From Bacteroidales bacterium (GTDB lineage Bacteria > Bacteroidota > Bacteroidia > Bacteroidales > P3), in contig JAFURZ010000007.1 in assembly GCA_017480785.1 (NCBI GenBank), positions 186,001 through 250,000 of the forward strand: a stretch of DNA of 64,000 bases, read 5' to 3'. Below are positions 17,218 to 26,758 of this stretch, one piece after another. The stretch's first letter is position 1; each line of letters starts with the position of its first letter. Below the pieces are notes generated by a model. That model saw only the letters and a list, made by a program, of their open reading frames with translations. It ran no database searches and had not been told where the DNA came from. Position numbers and translations under genes: made by a program.

Positions 17218-18690
17218 TCACTGCTTGGCGCGGAGCAACACCTCGTCGGTTTCCTGCCATAGTGCCAACAGCTGGCGGTAATGGCTGTAGTCGCTCACTG
17301 GCACCACCGTCTGCTCGAGCTTGAGCTTGCGTACTACGCGCAGCTTCTTGCCGCTTTGCTTGACCATGACCTGCACGCTTCCCACCCCCTCGAACGAGAG
17401 ACTGCGGTCTATTCCTCCGACCAGCTTCACGCCTTTGGGGAGCAGGTAGGTGACGTCGCTGTTGATGTCGCACGCCGACGACTGAAGAGGGGCACTGCGG
17501 ACAATGGCCAGATTGGAGGCCTTGACGGCAGGACTGCCGGAGATGGCGGGCATGCGGAAGTGGAAGAAGCCGTCCCCAAGGGTGTCGAGTGTGGCATCGT
17601 AAGTGCCGCTGAGGGAGATGGACTTCACCTCGTCCTTGGCCTCGCCATAGAGGGCCATGGCGCCTTTGTGACGCACACCGAGACGGTATTCGAGCGTGTC
17701 AATCATCACTCCCACCTCATCATAGGCATCGCCGATGACACGGGCCGAGTAACCCACCTCGTTAAGCATGGCGGCCAAGAGGACAGCCTTGTCGGTGGCG
17801 GTACCGCAGCCCGTCTGCCACACCTCTGCAGCGGTGGAGTGCACGTAACCGAGTTTGGCGGGCTCGATGTCGTTGAGGTGGATATTGTCAATTACATAAT
17901 TCTGAATAGCCACAATGTTCTCGCGAGCGTTCCGGCTGTCAATCAGCTTATAGGCCACGTCCTTTGCCATCGAAAGGCCTTGCCGGTCGAAAGCTGGGGC
18001 GAACTCGGGCACCCCATTGTAGAAGTGCAGCATCGGGTAAAGCAGTTCCTTGACAGGCAGGTAGCTGTCCACATACGACTGCGGGACGTTGATGGCTGTC
18101 AAGGTAAGGCTGCTGTCGGTCTGCTCGACCGTCGGCTTGAATACAAACACCTCGGGGTCTGCCAGCCTGACATTCAACTCCTGCGTACCAGGCACCCTGA
18201 CACTTACCTCCAACCGTTCCACCGGGCACTCGCGCACCAGGTCGAGGGTTTGGTTCAGCAGGCTGTAGTGGCGATGGATGGTGTAGTCGACCACGATGGT
18301 GCAGCCCAGCTCCATGCCGGTGTGTACCATAGCAAGCTCACGCAGATGATTGAACCGGCCGCAATCGGCGCATTGCGACGGCAGTTGGTAGACGAAGGCA
18401 TTCTGCGGCATCTCCACACGGGTACCGTCCTTTTGCAGGGTGTACACCTCGTTGACAGTCAACTCCTCGAGCTCGGGGTTGTAGACCACAAACGTCTCTC
18501 CCTTGTCGGCATAGGCCACCAAGGCGCGGTTGCGGAGTATCTGCACCTCGTGGCGATAATGGTAGTCGCTGGTGCCATCGGCATTGACAGTCCACTCCTG
18601 CCGCAGGAGCTTATACACAGCATCGGGCTGCTGGGCATATACAGCGGAGCCAAGAAGAGTAGCGACGGCGAGTATAAATATCTTTTTCAT
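17218..18690 (-). CDS. DUF3857/transglutaminase-like exported protein
   Basis: About 490 residues with a signal peptide starting MKKIFILAVATLLGSAVYAQ. The N-terminal half fits DUF3857 (beta-sandwich, Tyr-rich DGTSDYHYRHEVQILRNRALVAYADKGE...), and the second half a transglutaminase-like fold with the Cys of QTGCGTATDKAVLLAAML in the expected position. An alternative start at 18705 overlaps the stop of the upstream gene (TAATG); I prefer 18690 because it gives a clean signal peptide. It forms a tandem pair with the upstream relative. The periplasmic substrate is unknown. Confidence 0.8.
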   Translation of the reverse strand: MKKIFILAVATLLGSAVYAQQPDAVYKLLRQEWTVNADGTSDYHYRHEVQILRNRALVAYADKGETFVVYNPELEELTVNEVYTLQKDGTRVEMPQNAFVYQLPSQCADCGRFNHLRELAMVHTGMELGCTIVVDYTIHRHYSLLNQTLDLVRECPVERLEVSVRVPGTQELNVRLADPEVFVFKPTVEQTDSSLTLTAINVPQSYVDSYLPVKELLYPMLHFYNGVPEFAPAFDRQGLSMAKDVAYKLIDSRNARENIVAIQNYVIDNIHLNDIEPAKLGYVHSTAAEVWQTGCGTATDKAVLLAAMLNEVGYSARVIGDAYDEVGVMIDTLEYRLGVRHKGAMALYGEAKDEVKSISLSGTYDATLDTLGDGFFHFRMPAISGSPAVKASNLAIVRSAPLQSSACDINSDVTYLLPKGVKLVGGIDRSLSFEGVGSVQVMVKQSGKKLRVVRKLKLEQTVVPVSDYSHYRQLLALWQETDEVLLRAKQ

Positions 18691-18704
18691 AACTGATGTC
18701 TCCA

Positions 18705-20717
18705 TTATTTAGTCAATATCACAGGGGTTTCAGCCACCTTCATCTGAGCCATTGCCGATGCACGGAAAGGCATCCAGTCCTGTGCATCGTAGACGCGCTT
18801 GCCAAAGACGGCCTGCTCGCCGAAGGTGAGCTTCGTGCCGTCGAGCTGGAAGCCACAGCCGAACGAAGCAGCGGGATTGGCCACGCCGTCCACCATGGGA
18901 TAGTGCAACTGCGAGGGGGCGAAGGGCAGCTCAACGGTCTCGCGAATATCGACCAACCGACTGCAACGGTCGCTGAAAGGCTGTGTGCGCTTCTCCTGAC
19001 TGAAGTCGAAGTTCAGGTGACCCATGGCGCGGCGGTAGAAGCCACGGGCCGACAGGGGCATGAACTCGACGACATCCTTGCCGACGGTGGCATAGTTCGG
19101 GATGAAGTAGGTGTATGTGATTGACACCGGCTGCTCCAAGTAGCGGTCGGGGTCGGTGTGTTGGATGTCCCTGATTTCAGCATTGGGGGCGATACGGAGC
19201 AATTCCAGCTCGAGATTGCGGCGCCACTCACTCTGGCGGGCACTGAAGACTCCACGCACGGCAGCATCGCTCTGTCCCTCAGCGGTGACAGTGATGGTGC
19301 CCGTGAGGCCACCATCCTTGTCTATACGACTCTCTCCGAGGATACGCACATAATGGTTCTCGGCGGGCGAGATGGGCGTTTCCATCAGGTCACACCCCTC
19401 GGCGGTACCAATCAGATAGCCCTGCTGCTGCTCGGCGCTGCTCCACAGTTCCCTCACATTGGGCACCCATGTCGGGTCAAGCATGCGGAACGAACCGTCA
19501 CGCAGCTGCACGGCACAGACCGAGTGGTTGAACTGGTCAGCCGGAATACGGTCGATGCGCTCGCCAGCCATGGTCATGGCGGCATAGGCCTTGAATCCGG
19601 CGGCGCGCAGGAAACCGATGAGCGTCGAAGCCTTGTCCTTGCACACACCGCAGCGGTCGGTAAAGTTCATCTCCTGGTTATGCAGCGTAAATCCTTCACC
19701 CTCGCCCATGGAAATGCCGGCATAGCGGATATTGTCGGCCACCCAATGGGTGAGACGGCTGATGCTATCCATCTCGTCCTTGGCCCCCACGAGCAGCTCG
19801 TTCACTTTCTTCCGGATGGCGGGGGTGGCCTCGAACGAACCGTAGTCCTCGTTCACACCGTAGAACCAGCGGCTCTTGGCCTCCCAATCGGGACTGGTGG
19901 AGAGGAGCAGCTTGCACTGCATGTCGTTATTGGCCAGGGCGCGTTGCTCGCGCTTGAGTGGCATGATGTCCTCTTTGTTCGTGAAGGTGTAAAGGCTGCG
20001 GCCTTCCTCGTCGGCCGCCTCGCGGCGAATGCTCAACTGGTCATTCAAGGGCATGCCCCCGAAGTACACCTGATAGCGCAAGTTCTTACTGTCGAGGATG
20101 TTCAACTGGTAAACCTTGTGTTGTATGGGCTCGTCGCTCCAGAATGGCACAATGTCGTAGAAGTGCCCCTTCATCGGAGGCACATAACGCTCGTCGCTCT
20201 CGGGCAAGGCTGCGAAGGTGCCGTTCAGTCCTTCACTATTGTCGGCCAAAAGGGCGTAGGTGTACCCCTTCTTGTAGGTCCACACCTCCAGTTCATCCAT
20301 TAAATCCAGGTGACCCACCTCGACCATCTTCTGGCTGGCACCCCAATAAATCATGCGGGCAGGAGCCACGTAGTCGTACACCGGCACGTTATTCTCGCGG
20401 CCGGGCCACACCAGCGTGTCAGTCTTTCCCGTAGCGACACGGTGTACCAGCACGTGGGTGATGTCACAATAGGCCGACAGCGGGTCGTAGTCCATCTTGA
20501 CAACGCTCAGGCGGGCGCATCCGGCAAACGACTGCGCCATAACACGCTTGTGGGTAAGCACATGGCTCAGGCCCGACTCTTCCATATAGACCCCCGTCGA
20601 GTCAAACAGCGTGAGGGTGTTCATGCCGGCATATTTACCCGGACGGGCATCGACCTGAGCACCGGCAGTCGCAACCAAAACCGCTGACAATATTAGAGTA
20701 GCAAACAGTTTCTTCAT
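18705..20717 (-). CDS. DUF3857 and transglutaminase-core exported protein
   Basis: About 670 residues, with signal peptide MKKLFATLILSAVLVATAGA. An N-terminal DUF3857 domain is followed by a transglutaminase-like core with TDRCGVCKDKASTLIGFLRAAGF (Cys), then a His region (FNHSVCAVQL) and Asp (MLDPTW), so the Cys-His-Asp triad is plausible. The C-terminus is a DUF2569/DUF3858-like beta domain. The start at 20717 is chosen because a -7 box lies just upstream at 20742-20749. The downstream gene is a shorter relative, so the pair probably arose by duplication. Confidence 0.82.
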   Translation of the reverse strand: MKKLFATLILSAVLVATAGAQVDARPGKYAGMNTLTLFDSTGVYMEESGLSHVLTHKRVMAQSFAGCARLSVVKMDYDPLSAYCDITHVLVHRVATGKTDTLVWPGRENNVPVYDYVAPARMIYWGASQKMVEVGHLDLMDELEVWTYKKGYTYALLADNSEGLNGTFAALPESDERYVPPMKGHFYDIVPFWSDEPIQHKVYQLNILDSKNLRYQVYFGGMPLNDQLSIRREAADEEGRSLYTFTNKEDIMPLKREQRALANNDMQCKLLLSTSPDWEAKSRWFYGVNEDYGSFEATPAIRKKVNELLVGAKDEMDSISRLTHWVADNIRYAGISMGEGEGFTLHNQEMNFTDRCGVCKDKASTLIGFLRAAGFKAYAAMTMAGERIDRIPADQFNHSVCAVQLRDGSFRMLDPTWVPNVRELWSSAEQQQGYLIGTAEGCDLMETPISPAENHYVRILGESRIDKDGGLTGTITVTAEGQSDAAVRGVFSARQSEWRRNLELELLRIAPNAEIRDIQHTDPDRYLEQPVSITYTYFIPNYATVGKDVVEFMPLSARGFYRRAMGHLNFDFSQEKRTQPFSDRCSRLVDIRETVELPFAPSQLHYPMVDGVANPAASFGCGFQLDGTKLTFGEQAVFGKRVYDAQDWMPFRASAMAQMKVAETPVILTK

Positions 20718-20741
20718 CGTTTTACATTCTTTAATAGAATG

Positions 20742-20749
20742 CAAAGATA
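20742..20749 (-). promoter_or_regulatory. -7 box of DUF3857 gene pair
   Basis: TATCTTTG on the minus strand, 24 bp upstream of the chosen start at 20717. It would drive the minus-strand genes down to the C10 peptidase. Confidence 0.7.
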
Positions 20750-20832
20750 CATCTTTTTTTGGAAATACGCGAAAAAACTTTTCCACCTCGTCAAAAATGA
20801 CGTGAAAAAACGCCACGCAAGTCGAACGGATG

Positions 20833-20861
20833 AAAAAAGAGGAACTCGATGCTCCTCTTTT
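20833..20861 (-). terminator. terminator after tRNA-Gln
   Basis: On the minus strand, AAAGAGGA pairs with TCCTCTTT over a 9-nt loop, followed by further T residues (TCTTTTTTC). It starts 2 bp after the tRNA end. Confidence 0.8.
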
Positions 20862-20862
20862 G

Positions 20863-20933
20863 TTGTCCTACCTGGATTCGAACCAAGACAAGCTGATCCA
20901 GAGTCAGATGTGCTACCGTTACACCATAGGACA
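20863..20933 (-). tRNA. tRNA-Gln (CTG)
   Basis: The acceptor TGTCCTA pairs with TAGGACA. The anticodon arm CTGA-CTCTGGA-TCAG gives anticodon CTG (codon CAG). The T arm contains GGTTCGAATCC. The CCA end is not encoded. The top base pair of the anticodon stem looks mismatched. Confidence 0.93.
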
Positions 20934-20963
20934 ATCGGTAATGCTTTTCCTCAAAAGCGGGTG

Positions 20964-20994
20964 CAAAAGTACTAACTTTTTCCGAATTGACAAA
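20964..20994 (-). promoter_or_regulatory. promoter of tRNA-Gln
   Basis: On the minus strand, TTTG (20991-20994) and TACTTTTG (20964-20971) are 19 bp apart, matching the -33/-7 boxes; the tRNA starts 30 bp downstream. Confidence 0.8.
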
Positions 20995-21007
20995 AAAAAA
21001 TTAATCA

Positions 21008-21078
21008 GAAAAACAAAAATGGGAAGTGGAAAGTTGTAATACAGCCATTTATGTCTGTAAAAAACTTTCCACTTCCCA
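21008..21078 (-). terminator. long hairpin terminator of receptor gene
   Basis: On the minus strand, 16 bp (21063-21078 with 21020-21035) pair perfectly. An inner TACAG/CTGTA stem is present, and TTTTTGTTTTTC follows. It lies 15 bp after the stop of the outer-membrane receptor gene. Confidence 0.85.
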
Positions 21079-21093
21079 CCATCCATTTCCCCT

Positions 21094-23724
21094 TTACAGG
21101 GTGTCGCCAGCCTCGCTGGAACCTTCTTTTGCGTCTTTTTCCAGTTCCATCTTACCGAAGCGGAGCGTGATGCCGGCCGAGATGTAGCGGCTGTTGGTCA
21201 TCTTGTTGTTGCTGCTGCTGAGGTAGTAGGGGTTGGTATTCTCGCTGGTGGAGCCGAAGCGGCCGCCCCAGTTGAAGATATCCTGCACGTTGACGAACAC
21301 AGAGAGCTTGCGCTTGAAGAAGTCGCTGCGCACACCCATATTGAGCGAATAACGGGCGCCGCGCGTGCTCATAAGGCCGAGGGTGGGCGAATTGTAGTTG
21401 GCCGAGAGGTGTACCTGATACTGGTTGAATACCTTGGCCCACGCATTGATTCTCACACTCCACGACCACATATCCTCCTCATCGTGCTTGGCCACGCCGT
21501 TGCGCATGTAGTCCATGCTGTAGCCGTAGTCGTAGACGTTGGCGTACAGACGCACATTGAAGAAGCCCGTGGGACGATAGGTCATGTTGAGGCTGGCCCC
21601 GTAACGCCACGAGGTGCCCATGTTGTAGGGGATGGAGTAGCTGACGATGCGGTCAAGATAGTTGTCGTACTCGGCATCGGTGAGCGAGCTGATTTCGTTG
21701 GTGCTCAGGCGACCGTATCCCTCGATGCCGATATTGCCGAAACGCTCGAAGTATTTCTGCCAGCCGGCCTCGACTGAGTGGGTGTAGCTGTCACGCAAGC
21801 CGTTGACGTTACCCGTGCTGTAGGAGTCGTCGCCATAGCGGCGGAAGGTGGAGACTTGCTGCGCACCGGGGCTGCTCATGCGCATAGAGTAGTTGAGCTT
21901 GAAGTTGTGCATGTCCTCGGTGCGGTAGGTGATGTGCACCGAGGGGCGGAAGAGCAGCGAGGGCATGGAGCCGCTGTCGGCGAAGTCCATAGCACTGCGA
22001 TAGCAGTAGTCCTCGTTGTCTATTCCCACACCGAGGCCGCTGCTGACGGTGAGGCCGCCCCAGCGGTGGGTCCAGTTGACGTCGGCATTGATGCTGGCGT
22101 CGGTACCGATGAAGTTGTAGCTGCGGAGGGTATCCACGAGGGTGCCCGTGCTGTCATTGTAGCGGTTGAAGTTGTTGTCCGAGTGGTTGAAATCGGCACG
22201 CAGACCGTAGCTGAGCTCGCCGTCCTTGGAGTAAGGCCTGTTGTAGCGGCCGTCGAAGCTGCCGCCATAGCTGTAGCTGCGGGTGAGCAGGTAGCGGTGC
22301 TCGTCAAGGTCGGTATAGGTGGTGTACATGCGATTGTACCACTGGTCGTCGGCATTGCGCGAGAGACGCGTATTGACACCCAGGCGCAGGTTGTGGCCTT
22401 CCTGGTCGTACTTCTTGGTGTAGTCGGCCCCCAGGTGTCCCATCATGGAGCGCGAGTTGTTCAGGTTGTCGATGCCGTAATAGAGCACGCTGTCCACCGG
22501 CTGCATGTAGAATATCTGCTGCGTGGTGCGGTCGCTGAACGAATGGTTGTAGTTGTAGAAGCCGCCACCATCGACCGACAGCTCACTCATGGAGTCTATC
22601 TCATAGTTGAGGCTGGCAAAGAAGTTGCCGCTGTAGGAACGGTTCTCGCTGCTCGAGGTGTCTCCCTGGTACATGGTGGTGTCGTAGCCATCGCCGGCGG
22701 CGTTGTCCTGCCGACGCATCGACCATCCTTCACCGGCATTCTTGCGGTCGCTGTAGCGTCCACTGGCGAACAGGTTGAAGCTCAGTTTTTCCTTGGCCCA
22801 CATGTAGCTGATCCAAGGCGAGACGAAAGGCTGGTTGCTCCCGTTGACGCCGAACGAGACAAACTGGTTGCTCTTGATATGGGCCGACGTGATGATGTTG
22901 ATGACGGCCTCGGCGCTGGTGGCGTATTTGGCCGACGGATTGGTGATGGTCTCGATGCGGGCCAGGGCGTTGGCCGGCAGGGTCTGCAGGTAGGTCTTCA
23001 GGTTCTCCTCGGTCAGTTTGGAGGGCTTGTCGTTAATCCATATCTCAACCGAGCTCACCCCGCGCAGCGTGATGTTGCCCTCCACGTCGACCTCCACGCC
23101 GGGGGCGTTCTGCAAGGCGTCTTCGGTGGTGCCGGTCTGTATGGAGGGGTCTTCGCTGACGTTGTAGACCATCTTCTCACCGTCCATGGCATAGAGGGGC
23201 TTCTCGGCGGTGATGGTCACCTCGTTCAGGGTGGTGGCACCGGGCAGGAGACGCAGGGTGCCGAGGGCGGTATTGTTGCTGACGGTGAACGGCACCATGC
23301 GGTTCTGGTAGCCGATGGCGCTGACGCGCAGCAGGTAGGCTCCCTGCGGCACATCGGTAATCTCGAACAGGCCATCGAAGTTGGTCGAGGCCCCCTTGAC
23401 GAAACTGGAGTCGACCGAGTCGAGCACAGCCACATTGACAAAGGCCAGGAACTCGCCGCTCACCGAGTCGCGCAACGAACCCACCACCTTGAAGGTATCT
23501 CCTTCCTTCACTTTCTTTTTCTGTTTCACCTGGCTGGCCTGCTTGCTGTCGCCCATCTGGCTCCAGTCCTGTCCAGGACGCGGAGGACGCCCGCCCTGGC
23601 CGCCTGCTGGCGGACGGCCGCCAGGGAAACCACCCGGCCCGCCGGGCTGCGCTTCTGCATACAAGGCCGACACCAACAGGGCCGACACCAACACTACGAT
23701 TCTCAATAATCCGGTTCTCTTCAT
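21094..23724 (-). CDS. TonB-dependent receptor-like outer-membrane beta-barrel family protein
   Basis: An 876-residue protein with a signal peptide (MKRTGLLRIVVLVSALLVSALYAEA), then a Gly/Pro-rich linker of about 26 residues (PGGPGGFPGGRPP...). A carboxypeptidase regulatory-like domain covers about 75-160 and a short plug-like region about 165-270 (GVEVDVEGNITLRGVSSVEIWINDKP). A large barrel of the outer-membrane beta-barrel family (PF14905-like) follows. No SusD or DUF4249 partner is adjacent. The C-terminus is not a terminal Phe but an acidic tail (KEGSSEAGDTL), as in some members of this family. The substrate is unknown. Confidence 0.85.
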   Translation of the reverse strand: MKRTGLLRIVVLVSALLVSALYAEAQPGGPGGFPGGRPPAGGQGGRPPRPGQDWSQMGDSKQASQVKQKKKVKEGDTFKVVGSLRDSVSGEFLAFVNVAVLDSVDSSFVKGASTNFDGLFEITDVPQGAYLLRVSAIGYQNRMVPFTVSNNTALGTLRLLPGATTLNEVTITAEKPLYAMDGEKMVYNVSEDPSIQTGTTEDALQNAPGVEVDVEGNITLRGVSSVEIWINDKPSKLTEENLKTYLQTLPANALARIETITNPSAKYATSAEAVINIITSAHIKSNQFVSFGVNGSNQPFVSPWISYMWAKEKLSFNLFASGRYSDRKNAGEGWSMRRQDNAAGDGYDTTMYQGDTSSSENRSYSGNFFASLNYEIDSMSELSVDGGGFYNYNHSFSDRTTQQIFYMQPVDSVLYYGIDNLNNSRSMMGHLGADYTKKYDQEGHNLRLGVNTRLSRNADDQWYNRMYTTYTDLDEHRYLLTRSYSYGGSFDGRYNRPYSKDGELSYGLRADFNHSDNNFNRYNDSTGTLVDTLRSYNFIGTDASINADVNWTHRWGGLTVSSGLGVGIDNEDYCYRSAMDFADSGSMPSLLFRPSVHITYRTEDMHNFKLNYSMRMSSPGAQQVSTFRRYGDDSYSTGNVNGLRDSYTHSVEAGWQKYFERFGNIGIEGYGRLSTNEISSLTDAEYDNYLDRIVSYSIPYNMGTSWRYGASLNMTYRPTGFFNVRLYANVYDYGYSMDYMRNGVAKHDEEDMWSWSVRINAWAKVFNQYQVHLSANYNSPTLGLMSTRGARYSLNMGVRSDFFKRKLSVFVNVQDIFNWGGRFGSTSENTNPYYLSSSNNKMTNSRYISAGITLRFGKMELEKDAKEGSSEAGDTL

Positions 23725-24012
23725 ATTACTTTATACATTTTCAGACCACAAAAACGTGAAATAACACTATTTAGTATGCCTTCCTTCATATTTATTGCAA
23801 AAATTATTTGCAAAAAAACGCATCCCGAGTGTAAGATTTCGGCCCCTCATGCGACTATTATATGGAAGCGCGTCGAAAACAAGATTTCAGCCAGAGGCTA
23901 ACATCCTCTTTTCGACCACGGTTTCTTTGCTGTTCTTTTACTGTTCTTTTAGAAAAGTAAAAGAACAGCAGCCAAACATATGATAATCAACAACAAAAAA
24001 CAGCATGTCAAT
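23725..24012. other. divergent intergenic region with TTCTTTTAC hairpin
   Basis: No gene is visible. Bases 23929-23941 (GCTGTTCTTTTAC) pair perfectly with 23957-23969, and a second copy of the same 11-nt word at 23941-23951 can compete for the same partner. Upstream, 23905-23925 reads ACATCCTC...ACGG, resembling the ends of the palindromes at 42.2, 50.7 and 61.6 kb. I see no full -33/-7 promoter for either neighbour. Confidence 0.65.
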
Positions 24013-24672
24013 ATGATGCAAAACTGTCTCACCCTCCGCCTTCTGCCGCTGTTGCTGGCGCTGGCTTCCTGTGGTATCGCCACGGCGCAAGAGTCTCAAT
24101 GGCAACCGTTTGGCGAGTTAACAGCCGGTGTACTCAAAACCAAGACCGCGACCCTGCCCACCTATGGCGCCACCGTCGGCTTGCGGCATGGCGACCTCAC
24201 CATCGGCCTGCGCTACCGCCTCGCAGGTTCCCCGTTGAAGGAAGCCGAGCCGATGCACGACCTGTCGGTGCTGTTGCAGACCAGCACGTCGCTCTCGCCA
24301 CGTCTCGAGCTCTTCGGCGGCGTGGCCACAGGCTTCGCCATCCAGCACAGCCAGTTGCTCTACAACCGCCCCCTGAGTGGCGACAACGCGATGGCTTTCA
24401 GCGCCGAAGTGAACCTGGGCGTGCGCTACTATGTGGCCGAGAACGTGGCGCTGACCTTCAGCATCGGCGTAGGCAGCCGACTGGCGGGCGACGACTGGCG
24501 CAAGCTGGTCTCGCAGCTGCCCTACGACCCGCGCACCATCCCCACCTACGCCACCGCCATGGGCGGCGTCACCATCGGCATACCGCCGCGGGTGAAGAAA
24601 ATCAACCTTCCGCCGCAGCTCATCGTCGAGGGCACGGCCCCCATCCTCACGGCCTACGACAATAAAATGTAA
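24013..24672 (+). CDS. outer-membrane barrel-like protein
   Basis: About 219 residues. The start at 24013 is chosen because it begins a normal signal sequence (MMQNCLTLRLLPLLLALASCGIATAQ); an open frame continues upstream to 23980. Either signal peptidase I cleavage after AQ or a lipobox LASC is possible. The body alternates hydrophobic and polar residues with GVGSRL and GLRYRL strands typical of small barrels. The C-terminus (IVEGTAPILTAYDNKM) is not a classic barrel end. No family can be named with confidence. It converges on the LRR lipoprotein gene across a large palindrome. Confidence 0.6.
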   Translation: MMQNCLTLRLLPLLLALASCGIATAQESQWQPFGELTAGVLKTKTATLPTYGATVGLRHGDLTIGLRYRLAGSPLKEAEPMHDLSVLLQTSTSLSPRLELFGGVATGFAIQHSQLLYNRPLSGDNAMAFSAEVNLGVRYYVAENVALTFSIGVGSRLAGDDWRKLVSQLPYDPRTIPTYATAMGGVTIGIPPRVKKINLPPQLIVEGTAPILTAYDNKM

Positions 24673-24691
24673 CGGCGAATTTTTCTTTTTT

Positions 24692-24843
24692 AACGGCAAA
24701 TTACTCGAATTACTCGAACGCTTGCGCAGGTTAGGAATTGTCAGCGAATTACTCGAATTGTCGAGACAATTAGTTGCGTCAATTCGAGTAATTCGCTCCA
24801 AATTGACCTGCGTAGCTTCGAATAATTCGAGTAATTCGCCGTT
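24692..24843. repeat. 152-bp palindromic element, family AACGGCGAATT (copy 1)
   Basis: The ends AACGGC and GCCGTT are inverted. Inside, the arms carry AATTACTCGAATT words and a central pair around CGAATTACTCGAATTG / CAATTCGAGTAATTCG. A secondary motif GCGCAGGTT / ACCTGCG flanks the centre. It lies between convergent genes. The same architecture recurs at 38631-38781 and 45847-45986. Confidence 0.9.
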
Positions 24844-24855
24844 TACTACAGCCGT

Positions 24856-25560
24856 TCACTTGACAACTATCTGTACCGAGTCGGAGACCGAGGCACGGAT
24901 GTCGCCGCCGTACTGCTCGGGCGTAACGAAGAGGGTGCGCAGCGGTGTGTCGAGGGCGTGGAGTTCATGCATGGCAGGGTTGCCCCGCAGGTCCACCTCC
25001 TCGATTTGCGTGCCTCGGATATAGAGCGTCGTCAGGCGCTGGCAGGGGGTGATGTCGATGGCCGTCAAGGGCGAGAAGATGCAGAGCAGCATCTCCACGT
25101 CGGGCATCGTCGCCAGGTCGAGGGTGTCGAGGTGGGTGTGGCTCAGCTGCACCCGCTTCAGCCGGCTGCGCTGTCCCACATCCAGCCGCCGCAACGGCAC
25201 ATTGAGGCAGTAGAGTCGTTCCAGCCGAGGCAAACCGCCGAGGTCCAGCTCGGCGATAGGGTTGTCGCTACAGGTGAGCTCCTCCAGCTGGGGGAACAGC
25301 TCGATGCCCTGCAGGCTGTGGATACCTTTACCGTAGCACTCCAGCGTGGTCAGCGCACAGCCCTTTTCGGTAGGCCTCACCTTCCGTCCTCCCACCTTCG
25401 CGGCATAGCCGTTCTCCGTCAGCCAGTTGCGGAACGCCTTGTCGGGCACTCGCGCCGTCTGGCGGCAGTCGCAGACCGCCCCGTCGCCGACGGGCCGCAC
25501 GGCAGTGCAGCCCGTCAGCAGCAGGAGGGTCAGTGCATACAGAAACGGTCTATTTTTCAC
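24856..25560 (-). CDS. leucine-rich-repeat lipoprotein
   Basis: A 234-residue protein with a lipobox ending LLTGC (Cys18). The body holds irregular leucine-rich repeats of about 21-23 residues (LEELTCSDNPIAELDLGGLPRLERLYCLNVPLRRLDVG...), typical of protein-protein interaction surfaces. It overlaps the end of the BlaR1-like gene by 11 bp and is the third gene of the blaI-blaR1 operon, so it may be controlled by that repressor. No enzymatic motif is present. Confidence 0.8.
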   Translation of the reverse strand: MKNRPFLYALTLLLLTGCTAVRPVGDGAVCDCRQTARVPDKAFRNWLTENGYAAKVGGRKVRPTEKGCALTTLECYGKGIHSLQGIELFPQLEELTCSDNPIAELDLGGLPRLERLYCLNVPLRRLDVGQRSRLKRVQLSHTHLDTLDLATMPDVEMLLCIFSPLTAIDITPCQRLTTLYIRGTQIEEVDLRGNPAMHELHALDTPLRTLFVTPEQYGGDIRASVSDSVQIVVK

Positions 25561-26758
25561 CGAGCTTGAAGATAATGGGGAGGGTGTAGTTCACCCGCAC
25601 GGGTTTGCCGTCGACGATACCAGGCTTCCACTTGGGCATGGCGTTGACCACGCGTAGAGCCTCCTCGTCGCAGCCACCGCCGATGCCGCGCATCACCTGG
25701 GCGTTGGTGACGCTGCCGTCGGCCTCAATGATAAACCGCACAAACACACGGCCCTGCACACCGTCGGCTTTGGCCTGCTCGGGGTAGCGGATGTTCTCAG
25801 CCAGATACTTGTAGAGTGCTTCAATACCGCCAGGGTATTGGGGGTCCACTTCGACAACGTCGAGGACAGCCTCTTCATTGTCGGGCAGCACAGATTCGCA
25901 CATAGGCTCGTCGGTTTCCTTGACTGTTTCCTGCGTAGTAGGCTTGCAGCCGACCATCAGCAGCAGTGCCGCCACAGGCAGCACGGCCAACAGTTTCCAC
26001 GCGCCGAAGCGCGTCTTTTGTTTGTTCATCATAACGATACGTTTTTTGATGTTAATACTTTGGAAATTATTGGTGATATGGCCATATCCTGTTCCAGTGG
26101 CCTGCCTGTAGAGCAGACCCAGATACCCCTCGCGGCCGTGGACGGAGAGCACCGCCTCGTCGGCCAGGTACTCGTGCACACGGCGCAACTCGCGCAGCAT
26201 CAGCCAAGCGAAGGGGTTGAACCACGCCACGCAGCACATCAGGCGCATCAGCAGCACGTCGAGGGTGTGCCGCTGGCGGACATGCACCTGCTCGTGGGCG
26301 AGGATGCATTGCAGCTCTTCCTCGGTCAGTCCGCGCGTACCTATAATAATATGGTTGAAGAAAGAGTGCGGCGAGGTGTTGTCGTCAAGCAACATGAGGC
26401 GTGGCTGACGGCGCAGACGCGCGACCTGCACGGCCAGCTGTCCGAGCAGCACGGCCAGCGCCAAGGCCACCCCTGCCAGGTAGAGCACCGCGGGAAGCAC
26501 CGTCGGGCGCTTTGGCGCAGCCGTTGGCGGGAGGGGCGCCACAGGGTCGACCGCGACAGCACCAACTTCCACCGCCGGTGCCGTCACAGGCAGTACCACT
26601 TCGGGCAGTTGCACCAGCGGATAGACAAGGCTGAAAAACAGCGCAATAATCAAGTACACGCGCGAAAGCTGCAACCAGCGGTCACGGCGGAAGGCCAGGC
26701 AATAGAAGCCGTAGAACAGCGCCGTGGCCAGGGTCGAGAAAAGCATCCAGTGTATCAT
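25550..26758 (-). CDS. BlaR1/M56-type membrane metallopeptidase with C-terminal TonB domain
   Basis: A 402-residue protein. The N-terminal M56 domain has four membrane segments and the zinc motif HEQVH (His155, Glu156, His159), with a downstream acidic ligand region EYLADEAVL. A further membrane segment lies near residue 250. Instead of a beta-lactam sensor, the C-terminus is a TonB-like domain (about 310-402: YPGGIEALYKYLAENIRYP...NYTLPIIFKL). Such BlaR1-TonB fusions are common in Bacteroidetes and are paired with BlaI repressors; the signal they sense is not known. The gene overlaps blaI by 4 bp. Confidence 0.9.
   Translation of the reverse strand: MIHWMLFSTLATALFYGFYCLAFRRDRWLQLSRVYLIIALFFSLVYPLVQLPEVVLPVTAPAVEVGAVAVDPVAPLPPTAAPKRPTVLPAVLYLAGVALALAVLLGQLAVQVARLRRQPRLMLLDDNTSPHSFFNHIIIGTRGLTEEELQCILAHEQVHVRQRHTLDVLLMRLMCCVAWFNPFAWLMLRELRRVHEYLADEAVLSVHGREGYLGLLYRQATGTGYGHITNNFQSINIKKRIVMMNKQKTRFGAWKLLAVLPVAALLLMVGCKPTTQETVKETDEPMCESVLPDNEEAVLDVVEVDPQYPGGIEALYKYLAENIRYPEQAKADGVQGRVFVRFIIEADGSVTNAQVMRGIGGGCDEEALRVVNAMPKWKPGIVDGKPVRVNYTLPIIFKLGEK

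Noticed and set aside
24692-24843. Possible CRISPR array because of repeated AATTACTCGAATT words
   Set aside because: The units are 9-13 nt, not 25-40 nt, there are no unique spacers of constant length, no cas genes, and the sequence is an inverted-repeat structure.
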